A stretch of DNA of 64,000 nucleotides from Paenibacillus sp. RC67 (GCF_030020805.1 NZ_CP125098.1:2999501-3063500); one strand, 5' to 3'; positions 52,506 to 61,799 are shown, counted from the stretch's first letter. The notes: generated from the letters alone by a model not told the origin. A program made the numbers and translations.

Positions 52506-53006
52506 GTGAGTATGAAATGGATTGTTTTTATTTATAAAGTTCCTTCGAATCCAACAAAATATAGAGCCTCCATATGGAGAGAGCTGAAGAGGTACGGTTC
52601 CATTTATTTGCAGGATGGGGTCAGCTTGCTGCCGGATACCGATGACGTACATCTATTTATAGGCTCACTTGCAGAAAAAGTGCAGGAGTTTGGCGGCCAG
52701 GAATATACGTTTCTTTCTACGACGTTCTCTGAGGATAAAGATCAAGAAATGATGGCTCAGTTTAATCAGGCACGAAACGAGGAATACCAAGAGATCATTC
52801 CGGCCATCGAACGACTTCAAAGCTACCTCGAAGAAGAGGAAGCCTGGGAATTTGATGATGAACAGCTGGAGAAGATCAGGGAAGAATTCAAGAAATGTGT
52901 CCGACAGTTCCAAAGCATTGAAGCACGGGATTATTTTGATGCAGAACTAGGTCGTACCGTTAGACTTCAAATGGACCGTTTCCGGAAAAAGCTGCAGACC
53001 TATTAA
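52506..53006 (+). CDS. ChrB N-terminal domain protein (stand-alone)
   Basis: 166 residues; GTG 52506 (AAAGGGAG 5 bp upstream) or ATG 52512. The product matches only the N-terminal domain of chromate-resistance protein ChrB: WIVFIYKVPSNPTKYRASIW, then LKRYGSIYLQDGVSLLPDTD and a helical end. In proteobacterial ChrB this part is fused to the C-terminal domain, encoded here by the next, convergent gene. The pair may sense chromate or related oxyanions or another metal stress. Confidence 0.82.
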   Translation: MSMKWIVFIYKVPSNPTKYRASIWRELKRYGSIYLQDGVSLLPDTDDVHLFIGSLAEKVQEFGGQEYTFLSTTFSEDKDQEMMAQFNQARNEEYQEIIPAIERLQSYLEEEEAWEFDDEQLEKIREEFKKCVRQFQSIEARDYFDAELGRTVRLQMDRFRKKLQTY

Positions 53007-53446
53007 ATGAATTCCCTAGATACACCTGTTTTACGTTGACACCAAGCATACAATGCATCGTACATAGGCATCTGAAGCTTTATCTTCTCGTGATCGTCCA
53101 CGCCTAAATAGTGGAATCCGAAAGCAATTGCGCGTAAACCCGCTGATTCGGGCGTAATATCCATATCAATAGGAATATCCGCTCCGTGAATAATAGACCC
53201 CATAAACACGAGGGCAGAGTCGTGCTCTAGCTCATATTTGGAAAGCATCGTCTCAAAGCTGCACTTTCCTCCATGATGTCCAAGCTCCACTCCCTTCATA
53301 TCATACGGGATACCCTCAGTTATCGTTAAAGGATTCGTATCATTCGGAACGAATGCGAAGACCGCCTCGGGATCAATAAACTTCTTAATGAGCCATGGAC
53401 AAGCCACGCGCTCCACATTAGCGTGCTCTCTTGTAACCCACAACAT
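53003..53446 (-). CDS. ChrB C-terminal domain protein (stand-alone)
   Basis: 147 residues from ATG 53446 with AGGAGGTGAGG upstream. It corresponds to the ChrB C-terminal (Chrome_Resist) domain: WVTREHANVERVACPWLIKK, FIDPEAVFAFVPND, VELGHHGGKCSFETML and MYDALYAWCQRK. The conserved Cys, His and Asp residues suggest a metal site. It is on the opposite strand to the N-domain gene, with stop codons overlapping by 4 bp. No ChrA chromate pump is in the window. Confidence 0.85.
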   Translation of the reverse strand: MLWVTREHANVERVACPWLIKKFIDPEAVFAFVPNDTNPLTITEGIPYDMKGVELGHHGGKCSFETMLSKYELEHDSALVFMGSIIHGADIPIDMDITPESAGLRAIAFGFHYLGVDDHEKIKLQMPMYDALYAWCQRKTGVSREFI

Positions 53447-53634
53447 GTCCTCACCTCCTAATCATATCCTATTCCTACCTTCAAACTATAATATACTTCC
53501 CTATCGAGCTGCAATGAAATAATGAATTTCGAATCAGTTAATAGATTTTTAATAAATGGTTCACAGGCGGTTTATTTTTGAAGTGTACTATGAATTTTGT
53601 AAGTCGATTAACAAAGTTCATAGGAGGCTAGAGC

Positions 53635-54552
53635 ATGAAGAAGAAATGGTTAATGCTTGGAAGCGCAGTAGGAATAAGCGGGGTCGTTATGATCACGACC
53701 GGCCTATCGGCGATGGCAAGCACATCCGGGTATGATACGTACAAAGCCGCTTTCAAGAATACGAAAACAATTCAAAATGTAAGTGTGCAGGCACAATCCG
53801 TGCTGCAAGACAATGGGAACGAGCTTACCAGCGCGAACGGAACGTTCAAGCTTAGCCCGCAAAATCACTTGGCGAGCGGGTCGGTAACCGTAAAAAGCAG
53901 CGGTGCTGAGCAATCGCTACTCTTTTACAAGCAAGCGGATGGAACGGTTGTTAAGCCAAGCACTAGCGATGTGTATTACGTCCAGCAGGAAGGCAAAGTG
54001 AAGCGGGATACTAACAAGAAGCAAGAATCGGACGTTATGTCCCAACAGATCGAAACCGTCATTGACGCCCTTGTAGGGAACTTGAAAGATTATGTTACGG
54101 TTGACAGCAAATCGGACGGTACCAAGCAGGTCGCGGTGGAGCTAACCAATTCACAAATCCCGGCAGTCGTTAATGCTATTGCTCCGATAGCAATCAAGCA
54201 AGCGACAAGTGGACATAAATGGGATAAAGAGAAAAAATCCGATTCTCCAACCAAGCCGATTCCCTTCGACGAATATACTCTGAACGCTAATGTTCCTCAG
54301 CTTACACAAGATATAAAAATCGACAAAGTCGCTGTCAAAGCAGACATTAATGCGGCTAATTATATCGAGCATCAGCAGGCGGATATTACGGTTTCCGGGA
54401 AAGATGCCAATGGCACAGCCCATGTACTTACACTGCACTTGAACGCATATCTTTCCAATTACAACAATACAACGCCGGATTCGGTAGATTTGGCAGGAAA
54501 GCAAGTACAGCCATTGAAACAAGACAATCGTCAAAATAGAGAAAATAAATAA
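53635..54552 (+). CDS. Exported protein upstream of ABC/two-component genes
   Basis: 305 residues. A signal peptide ends at about residue 28 (MITTGLSAMAS). The mature protein is beta-rich with TSANGTFKLSPQNHLASGSV, resembling a LolA-like or similar ligand-binding fold, but no family is certain. No lipobox, no transpeptidase or hydrolase motif. It lies 81 bp upstream of an ABC transporter operon and may belong to it. GGAGG is the ribosome binding site. Confidence 0.65.
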   Translation: MKKKWLMLGSAVGISGVVMITTGLSAMASTSGYDTYKAAFKNTKTIQNVSVQAQSVLQDNGNELTSANGTFKLSPQNHLASGSVTVKSSGAEQSLLFYKQADGTVVKPSTSDVYYVQQEGKVKRDTNKKQESDVMSQQIETVIDALVGNLKDYVTVDSKSDGTKQVAVELTNSQIPAVVNAIAPIAIKQATSGHKWDKEKKSDSPTKPIPFDEYTLNANVPQLTQDIKIDKVAVKADINAANYIEHQQADITVSGKDANGTAHVLTLHLNAYLSNYNNTTPDSVDLAGKQVQPLKQDNRQNRENK

Positions 54553-54633
54553 GTGTATTTCTGTTGCAGCGGATAAAGCTTCATGAAGGTTTTATCCAGC
54601 TGCAATCTTTATTTAGGGGAGGGTGGGATTCGG

Positions 54634-55371
54634 ATGAATGCGATTGTATCCATTCGGCAATTAAGTAAATCCTATGGAAGAGAGAGAGGTATATCGGATA
54701 TTGAGCTCGATCTGTTCCCTGGAGATATATATGGTCTACTAGGACCGAATGGAGCCGGTAAAACGACTCTTTTAAAGCTGGTCACAGGATTGATTCGTGC
54801 TGATAGGGGAACGGTGAGTCTGTTCGGTTCTGACATCTCGGAGCAATATGAGCTAGCAATGAAAAGAGTGGGCTGTATGATTGAATCTGCTGATTTTCAC
54901 GATTTTTTGAGTGCAGACCAATATTTGCGTTTGGTTGCCCGTTTTTATCCGGAAATCAATGAGAAGCGAATGGATGAGATGCTCGAGATCGTAGGACTGC
55001 AGCATGCACGGACAAATAAAATTAAACATTATTCTACCGGGATGAAGCAGAAATTGGCGCTGGCGGCGGCGGTAATGGTAAAACCGGAGTTAGTCATTCT
55101 GGATGAGCCTACGAATGGACTCGATATCGAGGGAACTGTCATGTTTCGTAATTTGGTCACTAAGTGCTCGCAGGAGCTTGGAACGACGTTTATTATTTCC
55201 AGTCACATGATACATGAGCTGGAGCAGCTGTGCAACAGAGTTGGCATCCTGTTCGATGGTAAGCTAAGGACGGAAGGCAGTGTATCTGATTTGCTTGCTC
55301 ATAATCAATCCTTGGAGCAATTTTATATACATCAGTTGGAAAGAGCGAAGGAGGAGAAACGGCTTGCATAG
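54634..55371 (+). CDS. ABC transporter ATP-binding protein, BcrA type
   Basis: 245 residues from ATG 54634 (GGGTGGG upstream). Walker A GPNGAGKTTLLK, signature YSTGMKQKLAL, Walker B LVILDEPTNGLD and H-loop SSHMIHELEQ. The family exports peptides such as bacitracin or lantibiotics, or moves membrane components. The permease gene overlaps its end by 8 bp and a two-component system follows. Confidence 0.9.
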   Translation: MNAIVSIRQLSKSYGRERGISDIELDLFPGDIYGLLGPNGAGKTTLLKLVTGLIRADRGTVSLFGSDISEQYELAMKRVGCMIESADFHDFLSADQYLRLVARFYPEINEKRMDEMLEIVGLQHARTNKIKHYSTGMKQKLALAAAVMVKPELVILDEPTNGLDIEGTVMFRNLVTKCSQELGTTFIISSHMIHELEQLCNRVGILFDGKLRTEGSVSDLLAHNQSLEQFYIHQLERAKEEKRLA

Positions 55372-56107
55372 CTTAAAGGTTGGAATTGTGAACGAGCTTT
55401 ACATGCTACTATACAGAAAAAAAACAATCGTGCTGCTCTGTTTTTCCGCATTATTACCTATTGTTCTTGCGCTTTCTCTTCACAAGCTGCAGCCGCTGAT
55501 GGGATTGGTTGCCGTGAGCAAATCGTTCCCAATTGAGATGCTGGGCTTTTATACAGCACTGTGGATACCTATCTTTATCTTTTTGACGGCCGCGGATCTT
55601 TTTCCAAACGAGGTATCTTCAAGAACCCTGAAGCTATCCCTTCTTCGTCCTATCACTCGGTTTCGCGTGTTCGCAGCCAAAGCCTCCGCCTTGTTGATTG
55701 CCATTGCCGCCATTTTATTTCTGTTAGGAATCGTGACGGTGATTTGCAGTTTGGCTCTCGGCTCGGAAGGCTCTTTCAATATAGTAGAGGTGGTAAAAGC
55801 CTATTCAGCTGCATGGCTGTCCATGGCTGCTGTATCGGCGTTGTTCATCTTTGTTGCACAATTTTTTAACAGCGCTAGCGGCTGCTTCGCCTTTTCAATC
55901 TTATTGTACATCGCGGCCAAAATAGCACCTTTTTTTACAAGTGTAGTGTCTTCCTTTTCCCCGGTATCCTATACAGATTGGCACTTGATGTGGCTTAACA
56001 GTACCGTATCGCCATTAAAGCTTATGACCACTTCTGTGTTCCTGCTTTCGAGCTGCATCTTGTTTTTCTCGCTCGGATACTTTATTTTTAATCGTAAAGA
56101 AGTTTAA
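55364..56107 (+). CDS. ABC-2 type transporter permease
   Basis: 247 residues from TTG 55364, 7 bp after GGAGGAG. Six membrane helices, with TAADLFPNEVSSRTLKLSLL between TM2 and TM3, a typical ABC-2 motif. Partner of the ATPase encoded upstream. A longer frame starting at 55280 lacks a ribosome binding site. Confidence 0.85.
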   Translation: MHSLKVGIVNELYMLLYRKKTIVLLCFSALLPIVLALSLHKLQPLMGLVAVSKSFPIEMLGFYTALWIPIFIFLTAADLFPNEVSSRTLKLSLLRPITRFRVFAAKASALLIAIAAILFLLGIVTVICSLALGSEGSFNIVEVVKAYSAAWLSMAAVSALFIFVAQFFNSASGCFAFSILLYIAAKIAPFFTSVVSSFSPVSYTDWHLMWLNSTVSPLKLMTTSVFLLSSCILFFSLGYFIFNRKEV

Positions 56108-56126
56108 CTGGCGGAGAGGATCATTC

Positions 56127-57602
56127 ATGTCCATACGTTTGAAACTGCTTTTGTCTTATGCGGCTATGCTGATCATTCCGCTAATTCTCATTATAATGAC
56201 TGCCGCTCTGTTGGTCGTTGCTTATCGAGGCGATTTGCAAAATATTCGTGAGGAGTATAAGACGCCGGCGATATCGTTCAACGATCATCAGACAGAACGT
56301 TTAATGAAGGAGATTAAGCGTAATACAGAGAGTAATTCTACGGTCTTTAGAGATAGAACTTATTTGGATGAAATAGAACAAGAACTGGCAGCAGGCGGGT
56401 CAGAACTGGTTGTAAGAAGAGACAATCAACTGACCTATGTATCGGACGCATTAAAGGATTCAGAGTTGCTCCAACAGCTGCCAATCTTCAATAGACCAGG
56501 ACATAAAGAGCTTGAGTCTGCCAAACGAATGGGGAATCAATTGTACTCCATTGCGCAATTCGATTTTTGGTATCCCGATCAGCATCCGGGTACTGTGTTC
56601 GTTCTTAACAAAATAAGCCCATTTGCGAATTTTGCGCGTAAATTTTTCCCAGTGCTATTTTTGTCCATGCTGATCATTCTAGTTCTTACGAATGCTGCAC
56701 TTACTTATTTCGTTTCCAAAAGCATCATCGTCCCTCTGCGTCATCTGGAGAAAGCGGCCAAACGAATTAAGGCAGGAGATCTGGATTTTCACGTCCAGCT
56801 GAATGGGAGAGACGAAATAGCTCAATTAGGACACGCATTTGAAGAAATGCGCTACCAGCTTCAAGAATCGATTCAAACTCAACTGCAATACGAAGAGAAC
56901 CGTAAGGAACTTATTTCGAATATTTCTCATGATCTCAAAACACCCTTAACCGCGATACAGGGATATGTCGCTGGAATTCAAGACGGAGTAGCGGATACTC
57001 CGGACAAAATGAATAAATATATTAGAACCATTTCCTCAAAAGCCGGGGAGATGGATCGTCTCATCGATGAGCTGTTCCTTTATTCCAAGCTCGATTTGAA
57101 GCGGGTTCCGTTTCAATTTGAACTCGTACATGTGGTGCCTTTTTTGCGAGATTGGACGGATGAACTGCAATTTGAACTGGAGAAAAAGAGCATTCTTTTC
57201 GAAATGGACATACAAGTTAAGCCGACAACACAGGCCTCTATAGATCGTGATAAACTCAAGAGAGTCATCTCGAATATAATGGATAACTGTGTGAAATATA
57301 TGGACAAAACAGAGAAGAAGATAGGACTTCGAGCATTCCAAACGACCTCATCGATTGTCATCGAAATATCCGATAATGGTCGGGGCATTGATGCTGAGGC
57401 TTTACCTCATATTTTTGATCGTTTCTATCGTGCAGAGCCATCCAGAAATCAACTTACCGGGGGAAGTGGACTGGGGCTTGCCATAGCCAAGCAAATTATT
57501 GAGGGTCATGGTGGGCATATACAAGCTCACAGCGTCAAGGGGGAAGGTACACGAATTTCCATTATCCTCCCTGCCAAGAACAATACAGAAACGGTGATAT
57601 GA
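56127..57602 (+). CDS. Sensor histidine kinase
   Basis: 491 residues. TM1 at about 7-29, an extracellular sensor of about 140 residues, TM2 at about 172-193, HAMP linker, phospho-acceptor SHDLKTPLTAIQGYV (His near 269), and an ATP-binding domain with DNCVKYM (N box), ISDNGRGID and GGSGLGLAIAKQI. It follows the permease by 19 bp and overlaps the response regulator, so ABC transporter and kinase are one operon. Confidence 0.92.
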   Translation: MSIRLKLLLSYAAMLIIPLILIIMTAALLVVAYRGDLQNIREEYKTPAISFNDHQTERLMKEIKRNTESNSTVFRDRTYLDEIEQELAAGGSELVVRRDNQLTYVSDALKDSELLQQLPIFNRPGHKELESAKRMGNQLYSIAQFDFWYPDQHPGTVFVLNKISPFANFARKFFPVLFLSMLIILVLTNAALTYFVSKSIIVPLRHLEKAAKRIKAGDLDFHVQLNGRDEIAQLGHAFEEMRYQLQESIQTQLQYEENRKELISNISHDLKTPLTAIQGYVAGIQDGVADTPDKMNKYIRTISSKAGEMDRLIDELFLYSKLDLKRVPFQFELVHVVPFLRDWTDELQFELEKKSILFEMDIQVKPTTQASIDRDKLKRVISNIMDNCVKYMDKTEKKIGLRAFQTTSSIVIEISDNGRGIDAEALPHIFDRFYRAEPSRNQLTGGSGLGLAIAKQIIEGHGGHIQAHSVKGEGTRISIILPAKNNTETVI

Positions 57603-58288
57603 TGAAACGGATCTTGATCATTGAAGACGAACAGTCGATTGCTGAACTGGAAAGAGATTATTTGGAGATTAGCGGGTATAAGGTCGATATTGCGAGTGAC
57701 GGGAACCAAGGCTTGGAGCTTGGACTTAACGGTGAGTATGACTTAATCATTCTCGATTTGATGCTGCCAGGAGTCAATGGCTTTGACCTATGCAAGCAGA
57801 TCCGGGAGAAGCGGGACCTGCCTATTCTTATGGTCACAGCAAAGGCGGACGACGTCGATATCATCCGCGGTCTCGGTCTGGGTGCTGACGACTACATCAC
57901 CAAACCTTTCAAGCCGCTGGAGTTAGTTGCAAGAGTTAAGGCACACATGGCTCGCTATGAACGTCTAATTGGCAGTAAAGATACCAACGATTTGATTGTG
58001 ATCCGGGGACTAACGATTGACCATGATTCCCGTAGAGTGTTTCTGAACGACCAAGAAATCATGTTGACGATAAAAGAATTTGATCTCCTCTATTTTCTCG
58101 CTAAGAATCCGAATAGAGTCTTTAGTAAGGATCATTTGTTCGAGCGCCTCTGGGGAATTGATGCTCTAGGGGATACTCAAACGGTAACGGTGCATGTCCG
58201 TAAGCTGCGAGAGAAAATAGAGATGGATACCGAAAATGCTCAATATATTGAAACGGTATGGGGAGCAGGATACCGGTTTCGGGTTTGA
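57599..58288 (+). CDS. OmpR-family response regulator
   Basis: 229 residues (ATG 57599, second ATG 57602). Receiver domain with IIEDEQ, phospho-acceptor Asp in LDLMLPG, VTAKAD and the KPFKPLELVARV lysine, then a winged helix (EFDLLYFLAKNPNRVFSKDH, TVTVHVRKLREKIE, YIETVWGAGYRFRV). Kinase gene first and regulator second is less common than the reverse. It probably controls the ABC genes upstream. No separate ribosome binding site, so translation is coupled. Confidence 0.93.
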   Translation: MMKRILIIEDEQSIAELERDYLEISGYKVDIASDGNQGLELGLNGEYDLIILDLMLPGVNGFDLCKQIREKRDLPILMVTAKADDVDIIRGLGLGADDYITKPFKPLELVARVKAHMARYERLIGSKDTNDLIVIRGLTIDHDSRRVFLNDQEIMLTIKEFDLLYFLAKNPNRVFSKDHLFERLWGIDALGDTQTVTVHVRKLREKIEMDTENAQYIETVWGAGYRFRV

Positions 58289-58362
58289 CTTTCGTGAGCC
58301 TTGGGAGTACCATACGTTTAATGATATCGTATGATTTATTGACAACGTATTACAGGTATGAG

Positions 58363-58632
58363 GTGAATGAACATGGTGAAAAAAGACAACCCGTAACGGC
58401 CAAGCCTGAGGCTGGCGATAAGCCAACTACATTGAAGGATCTGCTGAACCCGGAAATAGTCAACAAATTGAAGTCACAAGCGGATGAGATGAAAGCTAAA
58501 GAGGCAGAACAAAGAGAGAAGAACCGACAAGAGGCAGAAGATGCACGCAAAGCGGAAAAAAAGCGGCTTGAGAGTGATTTTGGTTACTTGCTGGAGAACA
58601 GCGGGATGGACTGGCGCAAACATAAGAACTAG
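58363..58632 (+). CDS. YqkE-like protein (DUF3886), possibly frameshifted
   Basis: 89 residues from GTG 58363. The core, KPTTLKDLLNPEIVNKLKSQ, the charged coiled-coil middle, and SDFGYLLENSGMDWRKHKN at the end are characteristic of YqkE/DUF3886. The better start would be ATG 58373, six bases after GAGGTGA, but its frame ends at once; one more A in the six-A run 58379-58384 would put it in frame (MVKKRQPVTAKPEAGDK). Function of the family unknown. Confidence 0.7.
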   Translation: MNEHGEKRQPVTAKPEAGDKPTTLKDLLNPEIVNKLKSQADEMKAKEAEQREKNRQEAEDARKAEKKRLESDFGYLLENSGMDWRKHKN

Positions 58633-58687
58633 AATGCATCTGTTCAAGGTTTGACGGACATCCTAAGATTATGTACAATGTAAAGCT

Positions 58688-58722
58688 GAAGAAGGGCGTA
58701 CGCCGGACGCTCTTCTTTTTTT
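58688..58722 (+). terminator. Rho-independent terminator
   Basis: AAGAAGGGCGT and ACGCTCTTCTT arms, then seven T; it lies between the YqkE-like and MATE genes. Confidence 0.75.
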
Positions 58723-58744
58723 GTGTTTGAAGGGAGAGTGGCAT

Positions 58745-60109
58745 ATGCAGCACGAAAAAACGTATAAGGGGAAAATGATTCAGTTTTTTACGATTCTGGG
58801 TCCTATCCTGATGACTCAAATTAGTCTCAATGCGATGACGTTATTCGATACGATGATGTCGGGCAGAGCGGGCACGAATGACTTGGCGGGAGTCGCAATC
58901 GGAGCGAGCTTATGGATGCCGGTCTCTATCGGATTAAATGGTATTTTGCTTGCCGTTACACCGCTTGTCGCCCAGCTCTACGGAAAAGGCGATCTGAAGC
59001 AAATATCCAGGACGGTAACTCAAGCGCTTTATTTATCTTTAGTTTTGGCGGTAGTTATTGTAGTGGCAGGCGGATTTGCGTTGAATCCCATTTTGACAGG
59101 TATGAATCTGGAGCCTGCGGTTCATCATATTGCCCAGCAATATTTAATCGCTTTGTCATTTGGCATCATTCCGTTATTCATATCTAGTGTACTTAGATAT
59201 TTCTTCGATGCGCACGGATACACAAGGATTTCCATGACTATCATGCTGGTCGCCGTGCCGATAAACATAGTTATTAATTACTTGCTCATCTTTGGTAACT
59301 GGGGATTTCCTAGACTCGGGGGAATCGGAGCAGGCTACGCCACAGCCATCACCTACTGGTTGATCTTGCTTTTCAGCATAGTGATGACCTTTAAGGTAGA
59401 AGCCATGAGCCGCTACAAGTTATTCGTGGAGTGGTTTGCTCCATCATGGAAAACATGGAAGGAACAGCTTAAGATCGGCGTTCCTATGGGGCTGTCAGTC
59501 TTTTTCGAGGCCAGTATATTTTCTGTCGTGACCCTGCTGATGGGGATGATGTTCAATACCGTTACCATCGCGGCACATCAAGCAGCCATCAGCTTTACCA
59601 CGATGATCTTCATGATTCCTTTGAGTATATCCATGTCCTTGACGATTATCATTGCTTATGAGGTGGGGAGCGGACGATATAAGGACGCTCGTCAGTACAG
59701 CCGCTTTGGAGTGCTAATGGCTATTGGAATATTGGCGGTATGCTCGGTCTTCTTGTATATATTCCGGGAGCAAATCGCTTACTTCTATACCGATAGTCGT
59801 GAGGTCGTAGAGCTAACCATGCAATTCCTTCTTTTCGCAATAGTGTACCAGTTGTCAGATGCTGCACAAGCTTCTTTGCAAGGGGTACTCCGCGGGTATA
59901 AGGATGTTACGTTTCCGTTCATTATTGCACTTGTATCGTATTGGATTATAGGCATGCCAACGGGGTATGCACTGGCTGCATATACGGCATGGGGGCCGTA
60001 CGGATTTTGGCTGGGCATCACGATTGGCCTGACATTTGCCGCCGTAGGTTTCTATATTCGTTTGCTGCGGGTTCAGAGGAAGTACCGGGTGAAGGGGCAA
60101 AGTGTTTAA
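58745..60109 (+). CDS. MATE-family multidrug exporter
   Basis: 454 residues from ATG 58745 (GGGAGAG upstream). Twelve membrane helices in two halves, each with a MATE signature: FDTMMSGRAGTNDLAGVAIG and AAHQAAISFTTMIFMIPLSI. NorM-like; it would export cationic drugs using sodium or proton gradients. Monocistronic. Confidence 0.88.
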   Translation: MQHEKTYKGKMIQFFTILGPILMTQISLNAMTLFDTMMSGRAGTNDLAGVAIGASLWMPVSIGLNGILLAVTPLVAQLYGKGDLKQISRTVTQALYLSLVLAVVIVVAGGFALNPILTGMNLEPAVHHIAQQYLIALSFGIIPLFISSVLRYFFDAHGYTRISMTIMLVAVPINIVINYLLIFGNWGFPRLGGIGAGYATAITYWLILLFSIVMTFKVEAMSRYKLFVEWFAPSWKTWKEQLKIGVPMGLSVFFEASIFSVVTLLMGMMFNTVTIAAHQAAISFTTMIFMIPLSISMSLTIIIAYEVGSGRYKDARQYSRFGVLMAIGILAVCSVFLYIFREQIAYFYTDSREVVELTMQFLLFAIVYQLSDAAQASLQGVLRGYKDVTFPFIIALVSYWIIGMPTGYALAAYTAWGPYGFWLGITIGLTFAAVGFYIRLLRVQRKYRVKGQSV

Positions 60110-60201
60110 ACATAGGGAATATTGAATCTGTTACACAGCCTCCATATTGTTATGGAGGTTGTTTGCGCTTCTACTGAAGTAGAGAGATTATCAACAAAAT
60201 G

Positions 60202-60230
60202 TTACATTTTTCCTTATGGATTGTTATAAT
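60202..60230 (+). promoter_or_regulatory. SigA-like promoter of stalk-domain gene
   Basis: TTACAT (60202-60207) and a perfect TATAAT (60225-60230), 17 bp apart, 35 bp upstream of the start codon. Confidence 0.5.
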
Positions 60231-60264
60231 ATAGGAATTTCAACCTATATGAGGAGTGTATTCA

Positions 60265-61383
60265 TTGAAAAGTAGATTTAAAGCCCTGTCTCTCGGCACA
60301 ATATTATTGTTTTCGTCACAAAGCGCGGTATTTGCGCAAGTACCTCAACAAATTGATGTGAGTTTTAATCAAATTACCGTTAAAGTGAACGGTGTAACTA
60401 GTAATAGCAATAATATTCTATATAGTGGAACTACTTATGTTTCTATTAGGGATGTAGCAGCAATGATGGGGATTGCTGTAAACTATTATGATAAAACAAA
60501 AACGGCTTATATTGGTCAAATAGGTGCTGGAGAATTCGCGCCCGATAATCATGACATCGATTCATGGGATGTAGTGAATCCAGCGACACCAAGTAATGAT
60601 CCAATCATGACGAAGAAAAATGACAAAATTACTGCGAATTTAAATGAAATTAAGGTTAAAGTTCATGGCGATGAATTGCCGCAAAACAACATATTGTATA
60701 ATGGTACAACCTATGTTTCTATGAGGTCAGTAGCCGAGTCATTAAATTTACCAGTTGCATTTGATGCCTCAACCTCAACAGCGTACATCGGTGATAGGCT
60801 CGATGATGCGTCTTCTGAACTGCCAGCCAAAACAAATTCTTCTGAACCGCCAGCGGCGAACTCTGCTGAGCAATCCCCACAAACAACCAAAAGCGGACTG
60901 TATGCGGTACCTGCGGATGGTATGGAAGGCTGGCAGGTGCTAAGAGGACATGAGTATGAGAATGAAGCAAAAATTTATTTTCAAAATAATTCTCGAGGCT
61001 CCATAACATCCTTTAGAATTCAGATTGAAGATGTAAGAGATTTTGATCCGGATCAGATCATTCAATGGACCGATACCAAGGGAAACAAGCTTCAAGCCAA
61101 GCTGTCAGCTGTGCATAAAATATTTGCTGAATTCAGCAGCTCCCTGACTAGTGATTATTTTTTAAGCACTTTCGGTGATGTATATTTTGATTGGGCTAAA
61201 GTGCGGGCGATACCTGCAGACTCCTTAGTTCAAAAGTATTTGGACGAAAGCAGCCAAGTGGAAAAACCCAAAAGCAATATCACTTTAACTCCGGATACAA
61301 AAGTTCAGACTGCTCCTGTTGAGCAGCCCACACCAGTAGATGAAATAATCCGAAACATCCAACGACTCGAATCAAGTAAATGA
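60265..61383 (+). CDS. Secreted protein with two stalk domains
   Basis: 372 residues from TTG 60265 (GAGGAG nine bases upstream; GTG 60256 overlaps that site). A signal peptide ends near SAVFAQ. Two copies of the copper amine oxidase N-terminal/stalk domain follow: residues about 28-88 (NNILYSGTTYVSIRDVAAMM) and 115-170 (NNILYNGTTYVSMRSVAESL), each ending in TAYIG. A Ser/Pro linker and a C-terminal domain of unknown type (about 215-320) complete it. A surface protein, role unknown. Confidence 0.8.
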   Translation: MKSRFKALSLGTILLFSSQSAVFAQVPQQIDVSFNQITVKVNGVTSNSNNILYSGTTYVSIRDVAAMMGIAVNYYDKTKTAYIGQIGAGEFAPDNHDIDSWDVVNPATPSNDPIMTKKNDKITANLNEIKVKVHGDELPQNNILYNGTTYVSMRSVAESLNLPVAFDASTSTAYIGDRLDDASSELPAKTNSSEPPAANSAEQSPQTTKSGLYAVPADGMEGWQVLRGHEYENEAKIYFQNNSRGSITSFRIQIEDVRDFDPDQIIQWTDTKGNKLQAKLSAVHKIFAEFSSSLTSDYFLSTFGDVYFDWAKVRAIPADSLVQKYLDESSQVEKPKSNITLTPDTKVQTAPVEQPTPVDEIIRNIQRLESSK

Positions 61384-61390
61384 TCAATAC

Positions 61391-61438
61391 AAAATACGCT
61401 GGCGTCGGAATTGAACCGGCGTCAGCGTATTTTTTTTC
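61391..61438. terminator. Bidirectional terminator
   Basis: AATACGCTGGCGTCGG and CCGGCGTCAGCGTATT arms with eight T; overlaps the 3' end of the convergent membrane protein gene. Confidence 0.85.
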
Positions 61439-61799
61439 TAACTGCCCAATAAATAATGAGTCCTATATAATACATGAGAATATCGTATGGATCTGGTGTT
61501 GATTGCTTATAGTAAGGTGTAACGTATTCCCAATACAAGCCAACTAGAACAATAAAAACACTCAATACGAAAAAATTCAAATACAATTTGCGTAAAAATA
61601 TAGTCAATAAAATATTGGAATAAGCTAATAAAATAATGGATGCTAGTAAATCATTATAGTACCCAGTGAAAAACCAATGTAAAGAAGAATCGATAGATTT
61701 AAATAGTAATTCATTTAACCCATATAGGAAAAAGCAGAAAGCTAGAATCGTAATATCCTTTAAGGCATATTTGTAATTCGTTTTAATTAGATTTAGCAT
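61422..61799 (-). CDS. Small membrane protein, four helices
   Basis: 125 residues. Four hydrophobic segments; the last loop reads LYWEYVTPYYKQSTPDPYDI, a Trp-Glu-Tyr and Asp-rich pattern seen in VanZ-like and related small membrane proteins. No assigned function. The start codon is embedded in the stop region of a 22-codon frame directly upstream, suggesting translational coupling. AT-rich relative to neighbours. Confidence 0.65.
   Translation of the reverse strand: MLNLIKTNYKYALKDITILAFCFFLYGLNELLFKSIDSSLHWFFTGYYNDLLASIILLAYSNILLTIFLRKLYLNFFVLSVFIVLVGLYWEYVTPYYKQSTPDPYDILMYYIGLIIYWAVRKKIR

Noticed and set aside
58166..58426. Reverse-strand frame opposite the response regulator end
   Set aside because: Antisense to a strong gene and without a start signal.
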